From NCBI GenBank assembly GCA_040754075.1, contig JBFMDH010000015.1, positions 62,001-126,000 on the forward strand: a DNA stretch of 64,000 bases. The letters run 5' to 3'. Origin of the DNA: Acidobacteriota bacterium. GTDB taxonomy: Bacteria > Acidobacteriota > Blastocatellia > UBA7656. The translations under genes were made by a program, and so were the position numbers. Positions 16,191 through 26,170 of the stretch are shown one piece after another. Within the stretch, counting starts at the first letter, position 1, and each line of letters starts with the position of its first letter. The notes under the pieces were generated by a model. The model was not told the DNA's origin. It did not search any database and was given only the letters and a program-made list of their open reading frames with translations.

Positions 16191-16859
16191 TTAAATTGCC
16201 AGTGATTCTAAAGCTTTTTGACGCAAAGCGCGGGTTGCCGCTTCCGCATTGCCTTTGCCAAATACCGCAGAACCGGCGACAAACCATTCCGCGCCGCGTC
16301 GTGCAACTTCTGCAATATTCGGGAGGTCAATGCCTCCGTCAATTTCAATATGAATATTCAGTCCGCGATTTTGAATCATAGCGCGTAGCCGACTGACCTT
16401 GTCAAGCGCGGTCTCTATGAACGATTGCCCGCCGAAACCGGGATTGACAGACATCAGCAACACATAATCAATGAACGGCAAAATCTCTTCAAGGGTGGCA
16501 AGCGGCGTCGCAGGGTTTAAGACCACGCCGGGGCGACAACCGAGTTTGCGAATCGCTGTCACGGTGCGATGCAGATGCGCAACCGCTTCGACATGTACAG
16601 AGATGAGATTGGCTCCGGCGCGGGCGAAATCTTCGATATAGTTGTCCGGGTCGGTAATCATTAAATGACAATCGAGCGGCAGCGCGGTTACTTGACGAAC
16701 CGCTTTCACGACGAGTGGTCCGATAGTGATGTTGGGAACAAAATGACCATCCATCACATCGATATGAATGATTCCCGCGCCACCGCGTTCTGCGGCGCGC
16801 ACCTCTTCACCAAGCCTGGAAAAATCTGCGGATAGAATTGACGGGGCGATTTCAATCAT
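16191..16859 (-). CDS. rpe: Ribulose-phosphate 3-epimerase
   Basis: A 222-residue TIM barrel of normal length. It interconverts ribulose 5-phosphate and xylulose 5-phosphate in the pentose phosphate pathway. Visible motifs are PSILSADFSRLGEE at the N-terminus, HIDVMDGHFVPNITIGP (metal His and catalytic Asp), HLMITDPDNYI, MSVNPGFGGQSF (phosphate and substrate loop) and EIDGGI (second catalytic Asp). The ATG lies directly beside the heptamer repeat that separates it from the PASTA gene, and there is no strong ribosome-binding site, so translation may depend on the upstream gene. Confidence 0.95.
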   Translation of the reverse strand: MIEIAPSILSADFSRLGEEVRAAERGGAGIIHIDVMDGHFVPNITIGPLVVKAVRQVTALPLDCHLMITDPDNYIEDFARAGANLISVHVEAVAHLHRTVTAIRKLGCRPGVVLNPATPLATLEEILPFIDYVLLMSVNPGFGGQSFIETALDKVSRLRAMIQNRGLNIHIEIDGGIDLPNIAEVARRGAEWFVAGSAVFGKGNAEAATRALRQKALESLAI

Positions 16860-16863
16860 AAGT

Positions 16864-16973
16864 CGGTTTCTGGTTTATAGTTTCAGGTTGTCTAACGTTG
16901 AGTTGGCGAAATTTTTGGATAAGCAATGATGACGAGCGGCTGTTGACCAAAAACCGGAAACCAGAAACTCCTC
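16864..16973. repeat. Heptamer inverted repeat overlapping the PASTA gene 3' end
   Basis: Plus-strand arms are 16864-16892 (GGTTTCT, GGTTTAT, AGTTTCA, GGTTGTC) and about 16946-16973, whose complement reads AGTTTCT, GGTTTCC, GGTTTTT. The element starts beside the rpe ATG and runs into the PASTA coding frame: one arm encodes part of its C-terminal tail, and the other supplies its stop codon. Confidence 0.75.
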
Positions 16974-17348
16974 AGCGTCAATGCGGTTTGCGCTTTTGGT
17001 TTGCGCCGGGCCATTGCTGATGACGACCGTAACCACAGAGTTTTTCTTGACCGCGGAATTTGCCGCCGGTCGGGTTTCGATCACCGTATTCATCGCCGCC
17101 GCGTCATCGTTGCGGTGTTGTACGCGAAATTCGAGTTGCGCCGATTCAATCAACCGCTTGGCATCAATTTCGGATTTGCCCACGACATCGGGAACCCGGG
17201 TGTTGCCGCCGCGAAAGACGACATAGATGGTGACGGCGGCGCTCAGAATAAAGGCGAGCGTCAGAACCACAACCATTGCAAGCCTGCGCGAGATTGTCCA
17301 GATGATGCTGCCGGTGCTGGCGCGTTCGGATTTTGATTCGGGATTCAT
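16875..17348 (-). CDS. Single-PASTA membrane protein with repeat-derived C-terminus
   Basis: A 157-residue protein. Residues 1-25 are cytoplasmic and basic. One membrane helix spans about 26-48 (MVVVLTLAFILSAAVTIYVV). A single extracytoplasmic PASTA domain follows (TRVPDVVGKSEIDAKRLIE to NSVVTVVISNGP, about 51-112). PASTA domains bind peptidoglycan fragments or beta-lactams. No kinase domain is attached, unlike the usual PknB proteins. The last ~31 residues, from EEFLVSGFW onward, are translated heptamer-repeat DNA and have no family counterpart that I recognise. The original gene probably ended near the Ala/Lys-rich stretch just before. Confidence 0.75.
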   Translation of the reverse strand: MNPESKSERASTGSIIWTISRRLAMVVVLTLAFILSAAVTIYVVFRGGNTRVPDVVGKSEIDAKRLIESAQLEFRVQHRNDDAAAMNTVIETRPAANSAVKKNSVVTVVISNGPAQTKSANRIDAEEFLVSGFWSTAARHHCLSKNFANSTLDNLKL

Positions 17349-17406
17349 ATCGGCAAAAGTCTAGCACTCGCTTGATACGGCTTTCAACTTTTGCGCGGTA
17401 GGATAG

Positions 17407-17471
17407 TTCTCGCAAAGGAGGCGAAACGCGAAGAGGCTAACTTGATTCTTTGCCGTCCTCCTTTGCGAGAA
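17407..17471. repeat. 15-bp perfect inverted repeat
   Basis: TTCTCGCAAAGGAGG at 17407-17421 is repeated in inverse complement at 17457-17471, with a 35-nt loop. The region inside the left arm continues with CGCAAAG/GCGAAAC-like units, reminiscent of the other short-unit arrays. It lies between the 57-residue membrane protein (ending 17587) and the PASTA gene, all on the minus strand. Confidence 0.75.
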
Positions 17472-17586
17472 ATTCTGGAAAGGGAACACGATATTTGAAA
17501 TAACCGATGTTTATTGGGGTTTTCTCAAAACTTGAGTGAATGAAAATTTAAATACGCAACTGGATAAACGAAATTTTATTGATTGA

Positions 17587-17760
17587 TTAACCGATGCCGA
17601 CGACGCGCGCATGTTGTTCGGCGGCTAAACCGGCAAGCCAGATTAAATTGTAGAGTCCATATAAACCGATGCCGAATGCCGCCAGCATAATCAAATAATA
17701 AACCACCGCTACGACGCTTAATGACCGCTCTTCAATAAATTCTTCCGATAACGAATTCAT
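17587..17760 (-). CDS. 57-residue membrane protein
   Basis: This small frame has an excellent ribosome-binding site: GGAGGAG lies 4-5 nt before its ATG at 17760. The protein starts MNSLSEEFIEERSLS and is then largely hydrophobic for residues 16-47 (VVAVVYYLIMLAAFGIGLYG is part of this), followed by AAEQHARVVGIG. One or two membrane helices are likely. No family was recognised. It stands alone between the PASTA gene and the DUF1028 gene terminator on the minus strand. Confidence 0.65.
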   Translation of the reverse strand: MNSLSEEFIEERSLSVVAVVYYLIMLAAFGIGLYGLYNLIWLAGLAAEQHARVVGIG

Positions 17761-17839
17761 TGCTCTCCTCCAAATGTTTTTTGTTGTTTTGAACTACGTT
17801 TGCAATTACGCGAGGCTGGATGCGGTCGGATTTCAGGTT

Positions 17840-17883
17840 TTAAAAAATAAATGAGCCGCAAAACATTCGATGATTTTGCGGCT
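17840..17883 (-). terminator. Terminator after the DUF1028 gene
   Basis: A perfect 10-bp stem (AGCCGCAAAA with TTTTGCGGCT at 17854-17883). On the minus strand it is followed by ATTTATTTTTTAAAA. It lies about 80 nt after the DUF1028 stop at 17962. Confidence 0.75.
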
Positions 17884-17961
17884 TGCGTTGGGAGATGATT
17901 TCGCGTGAGAAGCTTGGAAAACGATTGGCGATTGAGAAAATAAAAACCCTTTAGAGAGCCT

Positions 17962-19032
17962 TTAACTTCCGGCTTTGAGAATGCGTTCGATGAGTTTGGC
18001 GTCGTCGGGCAAGAGTCCCACCTTCGCGAGTCGTGGCGTCAGCGTCATCCAGTTTTTATCCATTGCAAAAACCTTTTTAAAAAGCGGCAATGATTCATCC
18101 ACACGTTTCATATTCACCAGCGCCACGGCGTGCCAGTAAACCATCTCGGCATTGTCGGGGACGAGCCGCGCGGCGGCGCTGTATTCGCGGAGCGCCGCTT
18201 CGTTATCGTTCTTTTCAACCGCAAGGTCGCCTGCATTCATGTGATTGTAAGCGCGATGCACCAGCAATAAGCGGCGCAATTCTTTGAGCGGTTCGGGACT
18301 ATCATCCACACGAATATCAAAGATTTTATCCGCCCAGGGCTTGCCGGTTGATTTACCCGCGACGACAATCAAGGCGGCAGATTGTTTGCCGCGAATATCG
18401 CCGCCGACCGCTTGCGCAGCTTCAAGTGCCGCCATCATGCGTTCAGCCAGATCGCCTTTGGTTTTCTCGAAAGCCTCAGCCATCGCGCCCCACACTTTAT
18501 TGCTGAGCATGAGGTTGGCTTGCACGGAAAAATTTTTGCCGACAATATGACCGGCTTCGGGAATGTCTTTTGCGCCGGTATGCGCCGCGACCCGCCCCTC
18601 AGCGTCAATCATCGCGACCTGGCGCACCTCGCGCCCTTCGTCACCCGCCAGCAGAGCTTTTAAAGCATCGGGCGCGCTTTTGCCTGTGCGCATGAGTTCG
18701 AGTCCGAGTTTGCCGTAGCTTGGGTCAACGAAGGATTGCGTAGCGACCGCGCCAACACCGGCTTCCGCCCACGGGACGGTTGAGCCGACATTGAACCAGT
18801 GCGATTGTACAGCTACGCCGATTTGTCCGGTTTCCGCATCCCGCGCCACGATGGAATAGGTATGCACCGGGCGCAACGGTTTGCGAGAGGTTGCGAATCC
18901 GTCTTGTGCAATCTGCGTATGGTGATGGGCTAACGATTTTTTTGTATCGTTAATGGAGGGATTGGTTTGTGCGGCGATTTTGAGCGCCGCACATGAAATG
19001 AAAACTAGAACAAAAAAGCTTGGCAAACGCAT
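17962..19032 (-). CDS. DUF1028 protein with C-terminal TPR region
   Basis: A 356-residue exported protein. The signal peptide covers about residues 1-21 (to LKIAAQ). Residues about 55-245 are DUF1028, an Ntn-hydrolase-like fold: HTYSIVARDAETGQIGVAVQ, VGAVATQSFVDPSYG, GREVRQVAMIDAEGRVAAHTG and HIVGKNFSVQANLM. The last ~90 residues are TPR-like. DUF1028 proteins are suspected peptidases, but the activity is not established here. The start codon shares one base with the stop of the fatty acid hydroxylase gene (TGATG-type overlap), which indicates translational coupling. Confidence 0.85.
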   Translation of the reverse strand: MRLPSFFVLVFISCAALKIAAQTNPSINDTKKSLAHHHTQIAQDGFATSRKPLRPVHTYSIVARDAETGQIGVAVQSHWFNVGSTVPWAEAGVGAVATQSFVDPSYGKLGLELMRTGKSAPDALKALLAGDEGREVRQVAMIDAEGRVAAHTGAKDIPEAGHIVGKNFSVQANLMLSNKVWGAMAEAFEKTKGDLAERMMAALEAAQAVGGDIRGKQSAALIVVAGKSTGKPWADKIFDIRVDDSPEPLKELRRLLLVHRAYNHMNAGDLAVEKNDNEAALREYSAAARLVPDNAEMVYWHAVALVNMKRVDESLPLFKKVFAMDKNWMTLTPRLAKVGLLPDDAKLIERILKAGS

Positions 19033-19598
19033 CAGGCTAATCCTATAGCTTCCATACCGAGCCGGTCTTTTTCGCTCGGACGGCGAACCGCGCCGAGCAG
19101 GAAATCGGCAAACGGCAACACGACATTGAAATTTCTGCCGGGGTAGATATGGTGCATGTAGTGGTAACGCGCCAGGAATTTGTAAATCGCCAGACGCGAG
19201 AAAAATCTCGGTTTGGGAACGTGCATCTCGGTGTGGATGATGTTCCAGGCAAAGTGATGGAAGATAACCACTGCCACAAAAATAATGCTGCCGACTGCCG
19301 AAAAAAAGTAAATGATTCCGGCAAACGGCAAAGAGAAAAGGAAGCCCAACAGAACATTGAGCTTGAGATTCAAATGTTTGCCTTCGGGGTCGGGTTCGTC
19401 ATTAAAGGTTTTGTAATATTTGCCGTGATGCAGCAAAGCATGTTCTTCATAAATCGCGCCCCAATAGGCAATCAATTTGTAGATGAATCGGGGAAGCCCT
19501 TTGCGATGCATCATATAACGATGGACGACGTGTTCGGCAAATGACATAAAGACTGCGCTAAACACAAGCCAGCCAGCTATCGAATAAAATAATTTCAA
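19032..19598 (-). CDS. Fatty acid hydroxylase/sterol desaturase family membrane protein
   Basis: A 188-residue membrane protein with the His motifs of the di-iron hydroxylase family: HVVHRYMMHR, EHALLHHGKYY, HHFAWNIIHTEMH and YHYMHHIYPGRNF. Hydrophobic segments lie near residues 4-20, 85-110 and 111-125. Members hydroxylate or desaturate lipids such as fatty acids, carotenoids or sterols; the substrate cannot be told. It lies downstream of an acyl-CoA synthetase on the same strand, consistent with lipid metabolism, and overlaps the DUF1028 gene. Confidence 0.85.
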   Translation of the reverse strand: MKLFYSIAGWLVFSAVFMSFAEHVVHRYMMHRKGLPRFIYKLIAYWGAIYEEHALLHHGKYYKTFNDEPDPEGKHLNLKLNVLLGFLFSLPFAGIIYFFSAVGSIIFVAVVIFHHFAWNIIHTEMHVPKPRFFSRLAIYKFLARYHYMHHIYPGRNFNVVLPFADFLLGAVRRPSEKDRLGMEAIGLA

Positions 19599-19646
19599 TT
19601 AATATGGTCTCCTTAATTTAGTCTGGGTAGCGGTCGCTTTACCGGG

Positions 19647-21260
19647 TTACTCGCTGATAATTTCGAGTTCGCCTTTTTCGCGACGCGCGCGAAGCACCTT
19701 TTTATCGAATTTACCGACACTGGTCTTGGGTACTTCGCTAATAAAAGACCAGCGTTCCGGTATCCACCACTTGGCGACTTTTTTGCTTAAATAATCGCGC
19801 AACTCAGTGGCGGTTGTCATTGAACCCTCTTTGAGTACGACACAGGCGAGCGGACGTTCATCCCATTTCTCGTCGGGTACGGAAATCACTGCGGCTTCGA
19901 TAACCTCCGGGTGACCCATAATCGTGTTTTCCAATTCAACGGTGGAAATCCATTCGCCGCCCGATTTGATGACGTCTTTGGCGCGGTCGGTGATTTGAAT
20001 GAAGCCTTTGTCATTGACGGTTCCGACATCGCCGGTACGCAACCAGCCGTCATGGAATTTTTCCGGCGCATCATCGCCATAATAAGAGCCGGTAATCCAG
20101 GGTCCGCGCACTTCGATTTCACCGACCGATTCGCCATCCCAGGGCAATTCGGTTTCGTCATCCATTAAACGCAATTCAACGCCCATCGCCACGCGCCCGG
20201 TTTTGACCCGCCATTCGATCTCTTCTTCCGGGTCGATGCCTTTCGGCGGAATCGCCATTGCGCCAATCGGTGAAGTTTCCGTCATGCCCCACGCTTGAAT
20301 AATGGGTATGCCATAACGTTGTTCAAATTTTTCCATCAACACGCGCGGCACCGCCGAACCGCCACAGATGATTCTTTTCACCGAAGACAAATCCACAGGG
20401 TTGTTTTCCGCATAACGTAGAATGTCGTTCCAGATGGTCGGCACCGCGCCGGAAAAGGTTGGGCGTTCCGCAGCGATGAATTTGCAAAGCGGCTCGGCTT
20501 GCAAAAACCGATTCGGCATCAGGAAATCCGCGCCCGCCATCCAGCAGGCATACGGCAAACCCCAGGCATTCGCATGAAACATCGGCACAATTGGCAAGAC
20601 GCGGTCGCTTTGATTGAGCGCCAGCAGCATCGAAGAGGTCGCGGCAAACGAATGCAGATAATTGGAGCGATGCGAATAGACCACGCCTTTCGGATGGCCT
20701 GTAGTGCCGCTGGTATAACACATCGCTGCCGCCTGTCGTTCATCAATTTCAGGAAAAGCGAAATCACTGTCTTCATTTTCGATTAACTCTTCGTAACGCA
20801 AAACTTCAACGCCAAGCGCCGACGCATCGCCGTTGCCGACGACGATATATTTTTCAACGGTCTTTAAATCCTTGACCACGCGGGCAAGCAAGGGCACCAG
20901 CGAATCATCAACGATGATGATTTTGTCTTCGGCATGATTGGCGATGTAAGTGAGTTGGTCAGGAAACAGGCGCAGATTCAGGGTGTGCATCACAGCGCCC
21001 ATGCAGGGCACGGCAAAATAGGCTTCGAGGTGTTCCTGATTGTTCCAGCAAAAGGTCGCGACGCGGTCACTGGATTTAACACCGAGTTTGGTAAGCGCGT
21101 GGGCAAGTTTCCCGACCCGCCGGGCGACTTCCGCGTAAGCGGCGCGGCGCGACTCATCGCCCATAAAAGTGATGACTTCGCTGTCGGGATAAATCTTTCT
21201 TCCGTGTTTAAAAATTTCAGTAATCGTCAAAGGTCTATCCTGCATGGTGCTGAGCATCAT
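19647..21260 (-). CDS. Acyl-CoA synthetase (AMP-forming fatty-acid CoA ligase)
   Basis: From ATG 21260 (AGGAGA 7 nt upstream) this is a 537-residue enzyme; the frame is open 23 codons further without a start signal. ANL-superfamily motifs are present: [16 protein letters not shown] (P-loop), [36 protein letters not shown], and a C-terminal [14 protein letters not shown] with the catalytic Lys. It activates a fatty acid to its acyl-CoA thioester. Chain length is uncertain; the sequence resembles medium- to long-chain ligases. The fatty acid hydroxylase gene follows 48 nt downstream. Confidence 0.93.
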   Translation of the reverse strand: MMLSTMQDRPLTITEIFKHGRKIYPDSEVITFMGDESRRAAYAEVARRVGKLAHALTKLGVKSSDRVATFCWNNQEHLEAYFAVPCMGAVMHTLNLRLFPDQLTYIANHAEDKIIIVDDSLVPLLARVVKDLKTVEKYIVVGNGDASALGVEVLRYEELIENEDSDFAFPEIDERQAAAMCYTSGTTGHPKGVVYSHRSNYLHSFAATSSMLLALNQSDRVLPIVPMFHANAWGLPYACWMAGADFLMPNRFLQAEPLCKFIAAERPTFSGAVPTIWNDILRYAENNPVDLSSVKRIICGGSAVPRVLMEKFEQRYGIPIIQAWGMTETSPIGAMAIPPKGIDPEEEIEWRVKTGRVAMGVELRLMDDETELPWDGESVGEIEVRGPWITGSYYGDDAPEKFHDGWLRTGDVGTVNDKGFIQITDRAKDVIKSGGEWISTVELENTIMGHPEVIEAAVISVPDEKWDERPLACVVLKEGSMTTATELRDYLSKKVAKWWIPERWSFISEVPKTSVGKFDKKVLRARREKGELEIISE

Positions 21261-21357
21261 CTTATTTTCTCCTGTAAATGAATATAGAGAGCGGCGAGAC
21301 ATTATCTTAAACGGCGGCGTATTGAGCAACCTGACCTGAGATTTATTGTTGGGAAAT

Positions 21358-21594
21358 TTAAGGATATAACCCTAAACGAACCCAACTGAGACGGGCGACG
21401 ATTTGCGCTTCGCGGTTCATTCTTAAACGGTTTACCGTTACTGTGCCAATCGCTGTTAAGCTTTGAATCTGTCCGGTCTCAACATCGAATTGAAAATGCA
21501 TATTCCAATCATCAATGCGTGGGTTAAAAAATCGCACTTCCTCTTGCGTGAGTGCATCAACTGCGCCCGTGCTATTTGATTTATGGAGATTGCA
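21358..21594 (-). pseudogene. C-terminal relic of an HNH endonuclease
   Basis: Read on the minus strand from 21594, an uninterrupted frame of 78 codons encodes CNLHKSNSTG, then EEVRFFNPRIDDWNMHFQF, GTVTVNRLRMN and ARLSWVRLGLYP before TAA. This matches the C-terminal half of small HNH nucleases found in cyanobacteria and Acidobacteria, starting at the last His of the core. The N-terminal catalytic part and the start are missing. It joins the end of the 81-residue gene just upstream in a different frame, as if a deletion had fused the two. Confidence 0.65.
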
Positions 21595-21826
21595 AGCGCG
21601 CCATGAGTTCGCTTAAACGGGATTGTTGCGCGGCAGTGAAAAATTGGTCAGCGCGTAAATTTTGAATGACCACCAACATATTCGCTTCTTCTTCGCTCAA
21701 CTGTTTTGTGAGTTCATCAAGCGCCTCTCCTGCGGTTTTACCTACGGACTGTTTGTGTCCGGCAATGGCGCGATAAGACTTGATTTTTTCGTCAACCTGT
21801 TCAGGCAATATCGCAATTGTGGTCAT
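21581..21826 (-). CDS. Small helical protein, probably truncated partner of an HNH nuclease
   Basis: From ATG 21826 (GAGAGG about 8 nt upstream) it encodes 81 residues: MTTIAILPEQVDEKIKSYRA at the start, a helical central part DELTKQLSEEEANMLVVI, and the end SELMARLQSP. In related genomes I associate this type of protein with a longer C-terminus and a following HNH nuclease gene. Here the last four residues come from DNA that in another frame encodes the HNH remnant. It is therefore probably shortened. Role unknown; an antitoxin-like or accessory function is speculative. Confidence 0.55.
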   Translation of the reverse strand: MTTIAILPEQVDEKIKSYRAIAGHKQSVGKTAGEALDELTKQLSEEEANMLVVIQNLRADQFFTAAQQSRLSELMARLQSP

Positions 21827-21847
21827 GAGCATTTACCTCTCGGCAAA

Positions 21848-23074
21848 TTATACTGATTTGCTTTGCAAGCGCGAAGGTAAAAGTAAAAAGAGTAAACCGA
21901 CGGAAACGGTTGCCAGCGCGGCTCCGAAATAAAAGGTCGCGCTTGGATTGATTTTATCCCACAGCACCCCGGCAACGTAGCTTGCGACAATTTGTGTGAC
22001 GCCGTTGACCGCAGAAAAAATGCCGATTGCCGTGGCGCGTCCCATCTTTCCGGCGGTGTCTATCGCTAAGGCTTTGGCAACGCCATCGGTGAGCGCCGGG
22101 AAGAGTCCATAGAGGGCAAACAGCGGCCAAATCATCCACGCCTGACTTGCCGCGCCGAAACCGACATAAACCAGCGCATACATGGCGTAACCGATGACGA
22201 GAATATTGCGGCGTCCAAAACGGTCGCTGGCGCTTCCCGCAGGCATTGAACCCAAAGATGAAACTGCGTTAAACAGCGCATAAGCGAGAATCGCTGCGGT
22301 CGTTGAAAGCCCCAACTGTTTGCCGCGTAAAATCAGAAAGGAGTTTGCCGAGTTCGCCAAGCCAAAAATCGTGGTGACGATTAAAAAGCGTTTATAAGCG
22401 GGCGTGAAATTTTTAAAGACCGAAGGCTTTATTTGCGGAGTTTCAGTTGCGCCTTTACCAACGGTTGATTGATGCGCTACCGCCTCGCCGGTTTCACGAA
22501 CGGCGAGAATCATCAAGGCAGCTAAGAATGCCGGAACGCTGGCGATAAAAAAGATGTGGCGTTCGGTTAAACCAAAGCTGTTGAGAAAGAGAATACAAAG
22601 CAGCGGTCCCACAACCGAGCCTAGATAATCCATCGCCCGGTCGTAACCAAACACTTTGCCGCGTGCAGATGCCGACGCCGCTTCCGAAAGCAATGCCTGT
22701 TTTGGCGCGGAACGTATGCCTTTGCCGATGCGGTCGGCAAAGCGCGCCGCTAAAACCACACTCCAGAAATTCGCCAGCCCGACAACCGGTCTTGAAATCG
22801 CCGACAGCACAAACCCGACAAAGGCGATGGGTTTACGTTTTCCCGAACGGTCAGAGAGCCAACCGGCGATGACCGGAATAATATTGGCAAAGCCGTTGGT
22901 GATGCCTTCGATTAAACCGATGACGGTTGCGGGCGCATGTAAAACCTGTGTGAGAAAAATCGGAATCACCGGATAGATCATTTCGCTCGATGAATCCGAC
23001 AAAAAACTCACCAGCCCAATGATGATGGCGCTACGCGATAGTTTTTCTTTAGTTGAGGTTTGAGTTGCCAGCAT
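21848..23074 (-). CDS. MFS transporter
   Basis: A 408-residue major facilitator protein with about 12 hydrophobic segments. The loop between helices 2 and 3 is GWLSDRSGKRKPI, and its second-half counterpart is SASDRFGRRNILVIG. Early residues read FLSDSSSEMIYPVIPIFLTQ, a signature of a prokaryotic MFS group of uncertain substrate. A drug or small-metabolite efflux role is possible but not shown. It ends 14 nt before the ribosome-binding region of the 81-residue gene and starts 30 nt downstream of the Uma2 gene, both on the same strand. Confidence 0.9.
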   Translation of the reverse strand: MLATQTSTKEKLSRSAIIIGLVSFLSDSSSEMIYPVIPIFLTQVLHAPATVIGLIEGITNGFANIIPVIAGWLSDRSGKRKPIAFVGFVLSAISRPVVGLANFWSVVLAARFADRIGKGIRSAPKQALLSEAASASARGKVFGYDRAMDYLGSVVGPLLCILFLNSFGLTERHIFFIASVPAFLAALMILAVRETGEAVAHQSTVGKGATETPQIKPSVFKNFTPAYKRFLIVTTIFGLANSANSFLILRGKQLGLSTTAAILAYALFNAVSSLGSMPAGSASDRFGRRNILVIGYAMYALVYVGFGAASQAWMIWPLFALYGLFPALTDGVAKALAIDTAGKMGRATAIGIFSAVNGVTQIVASYVAGVLWDKINPSATFYFGAALATVSVGLLFLLLPSRLQSKSV

Positions 23075-23104
23075 GTTAGCGATTGGCGATGACGCAACAA
23101 AAGT

Positions 23105-23833
23105 TCAGCGGATTTTATCCGGTTCGTGACCCAGTTCGCGCAACTTCGCCGCCAGTTTTTCGGCGCGCTCCAGAGCGGCTTCTTTTTCAGCGCGTTCTTT
23201 CTCTTTTTCAGCGCGTGCTTGTTGAATGCTCTCTCTGCCTGTAGCAATGAGATTGCCTTGCATATCCGTCCAGCGTAACCAGGTCGCTTTCCAGCCTTCG
23301 TATTCGCCTTCCCACAAAGCCAACCCCAAGCCTACATCATCCAACTTTCTTGAGAGCTGGCGACGATACTTGAAACCGTGCAATTTATAAATCTTTAAAA
23401 CATCTTTGCCGAGTTGTTTTTCCGGGTCGAAGACGATGTAATAGACCACGCGCATGGTCGCATATTTTTTCAATTTCTCGCCGAGTTCTTCGCCAATCGT
23501 ATTCGATACCACTTCGACGACGACATCGGGCGGCTTGCCGTATTCCCAGACGAAATAGCACCGATGTTCTTTCGCCCACAAATCATCGGGCAGTTCAACA
23601 TCGAGACTCAAAAACATATCCGGCACGATGGGCGGATTTTTGGCGATGTAAAAAATGCCGACGTTTGCCATCGCCACAAAAGTTCGTTCATCGCCGGGAC
23701 CTTGCCAGGAACTGTAAAGCGGTTCCGTAAGCAGTCGCTGTTGTTTCTCCGATAAGATGTTGTCTACCGGTTCATCATCCTCCGTGATTAAATGGTCAAC
23801 ATTTGGCGCATAGATGATTAGCGGTTGAGACAT
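23105..23833 (-). CDS. Uma2 family putative nuclease (DUF820)
   Basis: A 242-residue protein. The PD-(D/E)XK core is visible: VPDMFLSLDVELPDD, then KPPDVVVEVVSN with the catalytic Asp and Glu, then EKLKKYATMRVVYYIVFDP with the Lys and an ending strand. The C-terminal ~45 residues are a charged coiled coil rich in Glu, Lys and Ala, common in Uma2 proteins. These genes occur in many copies in cyanobacteria and Acidobacteria; the biological role is unproven, though nuclease activity of possible transposon origin is often proposed. Confidence 0.85.
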   Translation of the reverse strand: MSQPLIIYAPNVDHLITEDDEPVDNILSEKQQRLLTEPLYSSWQGPGDERTFVAMANVGIFYIAKNPPIVPDMFLSLDVELPDDLWAKEHRCYFVWEYGKPPDVVVEVVSNTIGEELGEKLKKYATMRVVYYIVFDPEKQLGKDVLKIYKLHGFKYRRQLSRKLDDVGLGLALWEGEYEGWKATWLRWTDMQGNLIATGRESIQQARAEKEKERAEKEAALERAEKLAAKLRELGHEPDKIR

Positions 23834-23906
23834 TCGCCCTCCATTGGTTTTGCGATATAAGCTCTGCGCGGATTATACAACCTGAACAAAGCGCGCGGCT
23901 ACCGCT

Positions 23907-25717
<1,811 letters not shown>

Positions 25718-25721
<4 letters not shown>

Positions 25722-26116
25722 TGTTGATTTAAGTTGAAGTTGAAAGTGATGACGGTGACACGATACACCTGTGCGTTTTTGTTATTTAAAGATGAACTTG
25801 TGTATGTGCCGAACTTCCATTCCATTGCCGCTTTTTGCGCTACATCCCAGAGTAACGGATGACCCGTTAATCCACAGGCTTTAATAACATCGCCTTTTTC
25901 ATCCAGCAACACTTTAACAATAATTGAGCCTTGAATACGTGCTTCTTTGGCAAATTGCGGATATTCAGGCGCAACTCTCATTTTCTCTTTTTCATGACTT
26001 CTTCTTGTTGCTTTATATTTAGAAAAGCCGCAGTCTCGTTCTTTATCTTGCGCAAGACTCACCAAAGCGCAAGAAAACACGACAAGAAAAACTGAAAGCC
26101 TGAATTTCATCTTCAT
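25718..26116 (-). CDS. Secreted TonB C-terminal domain protein
   Basis: A 132-residue protein with a signal peptide (FRLSVFLVVFSCALVSLAQ). The mature part has a TonB-like C-terminal domain: APEYPQFAKEARIQGSIIVK, LLDEKGDVIKACGLTGHPLL, AAMEWKFGTY. There is no membrane anchor or proline-rich spacer, so it is not a classical energy transducer; stand-alone exported domains of this kind are common in Acidobacteria. Its stop overlaps the start of the peptide-binding lipoprotein. Two inverted heptamer arrays flank it. Confidence 0.8.
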
Positions 26117-26120
26117 CTGA

Positions 26121-26170
26121 ACTGCCTACCGCCTACTGCCTGCTGCCTACTGCTTCACTGTCTACTGTTC
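26121..26170. repeat. Heptamer array CTGCCTA, inverted relative to 25631-25684
   Basis: About seven units: CTGCCTA, CCGCCTA, CTGCCTG, CTGCCTA, CTGCTTC, ACTGTCT, ACTGTTC. It covers the gap between the TonB-domain gene and nagZ and extends into the last codons of nagZ, whose TAG stop (26162-26164) is in the array. It is in opposite orientation to the array 440 nt away. Confidence 0.85.

Noticed and set aside
23105-23833. Uma2 gene as evidence for a complete transposon
   Set aside because: No terminal inverted repeats or transposase were seen next to it; Uma2 genes are common single genes in such genomes.
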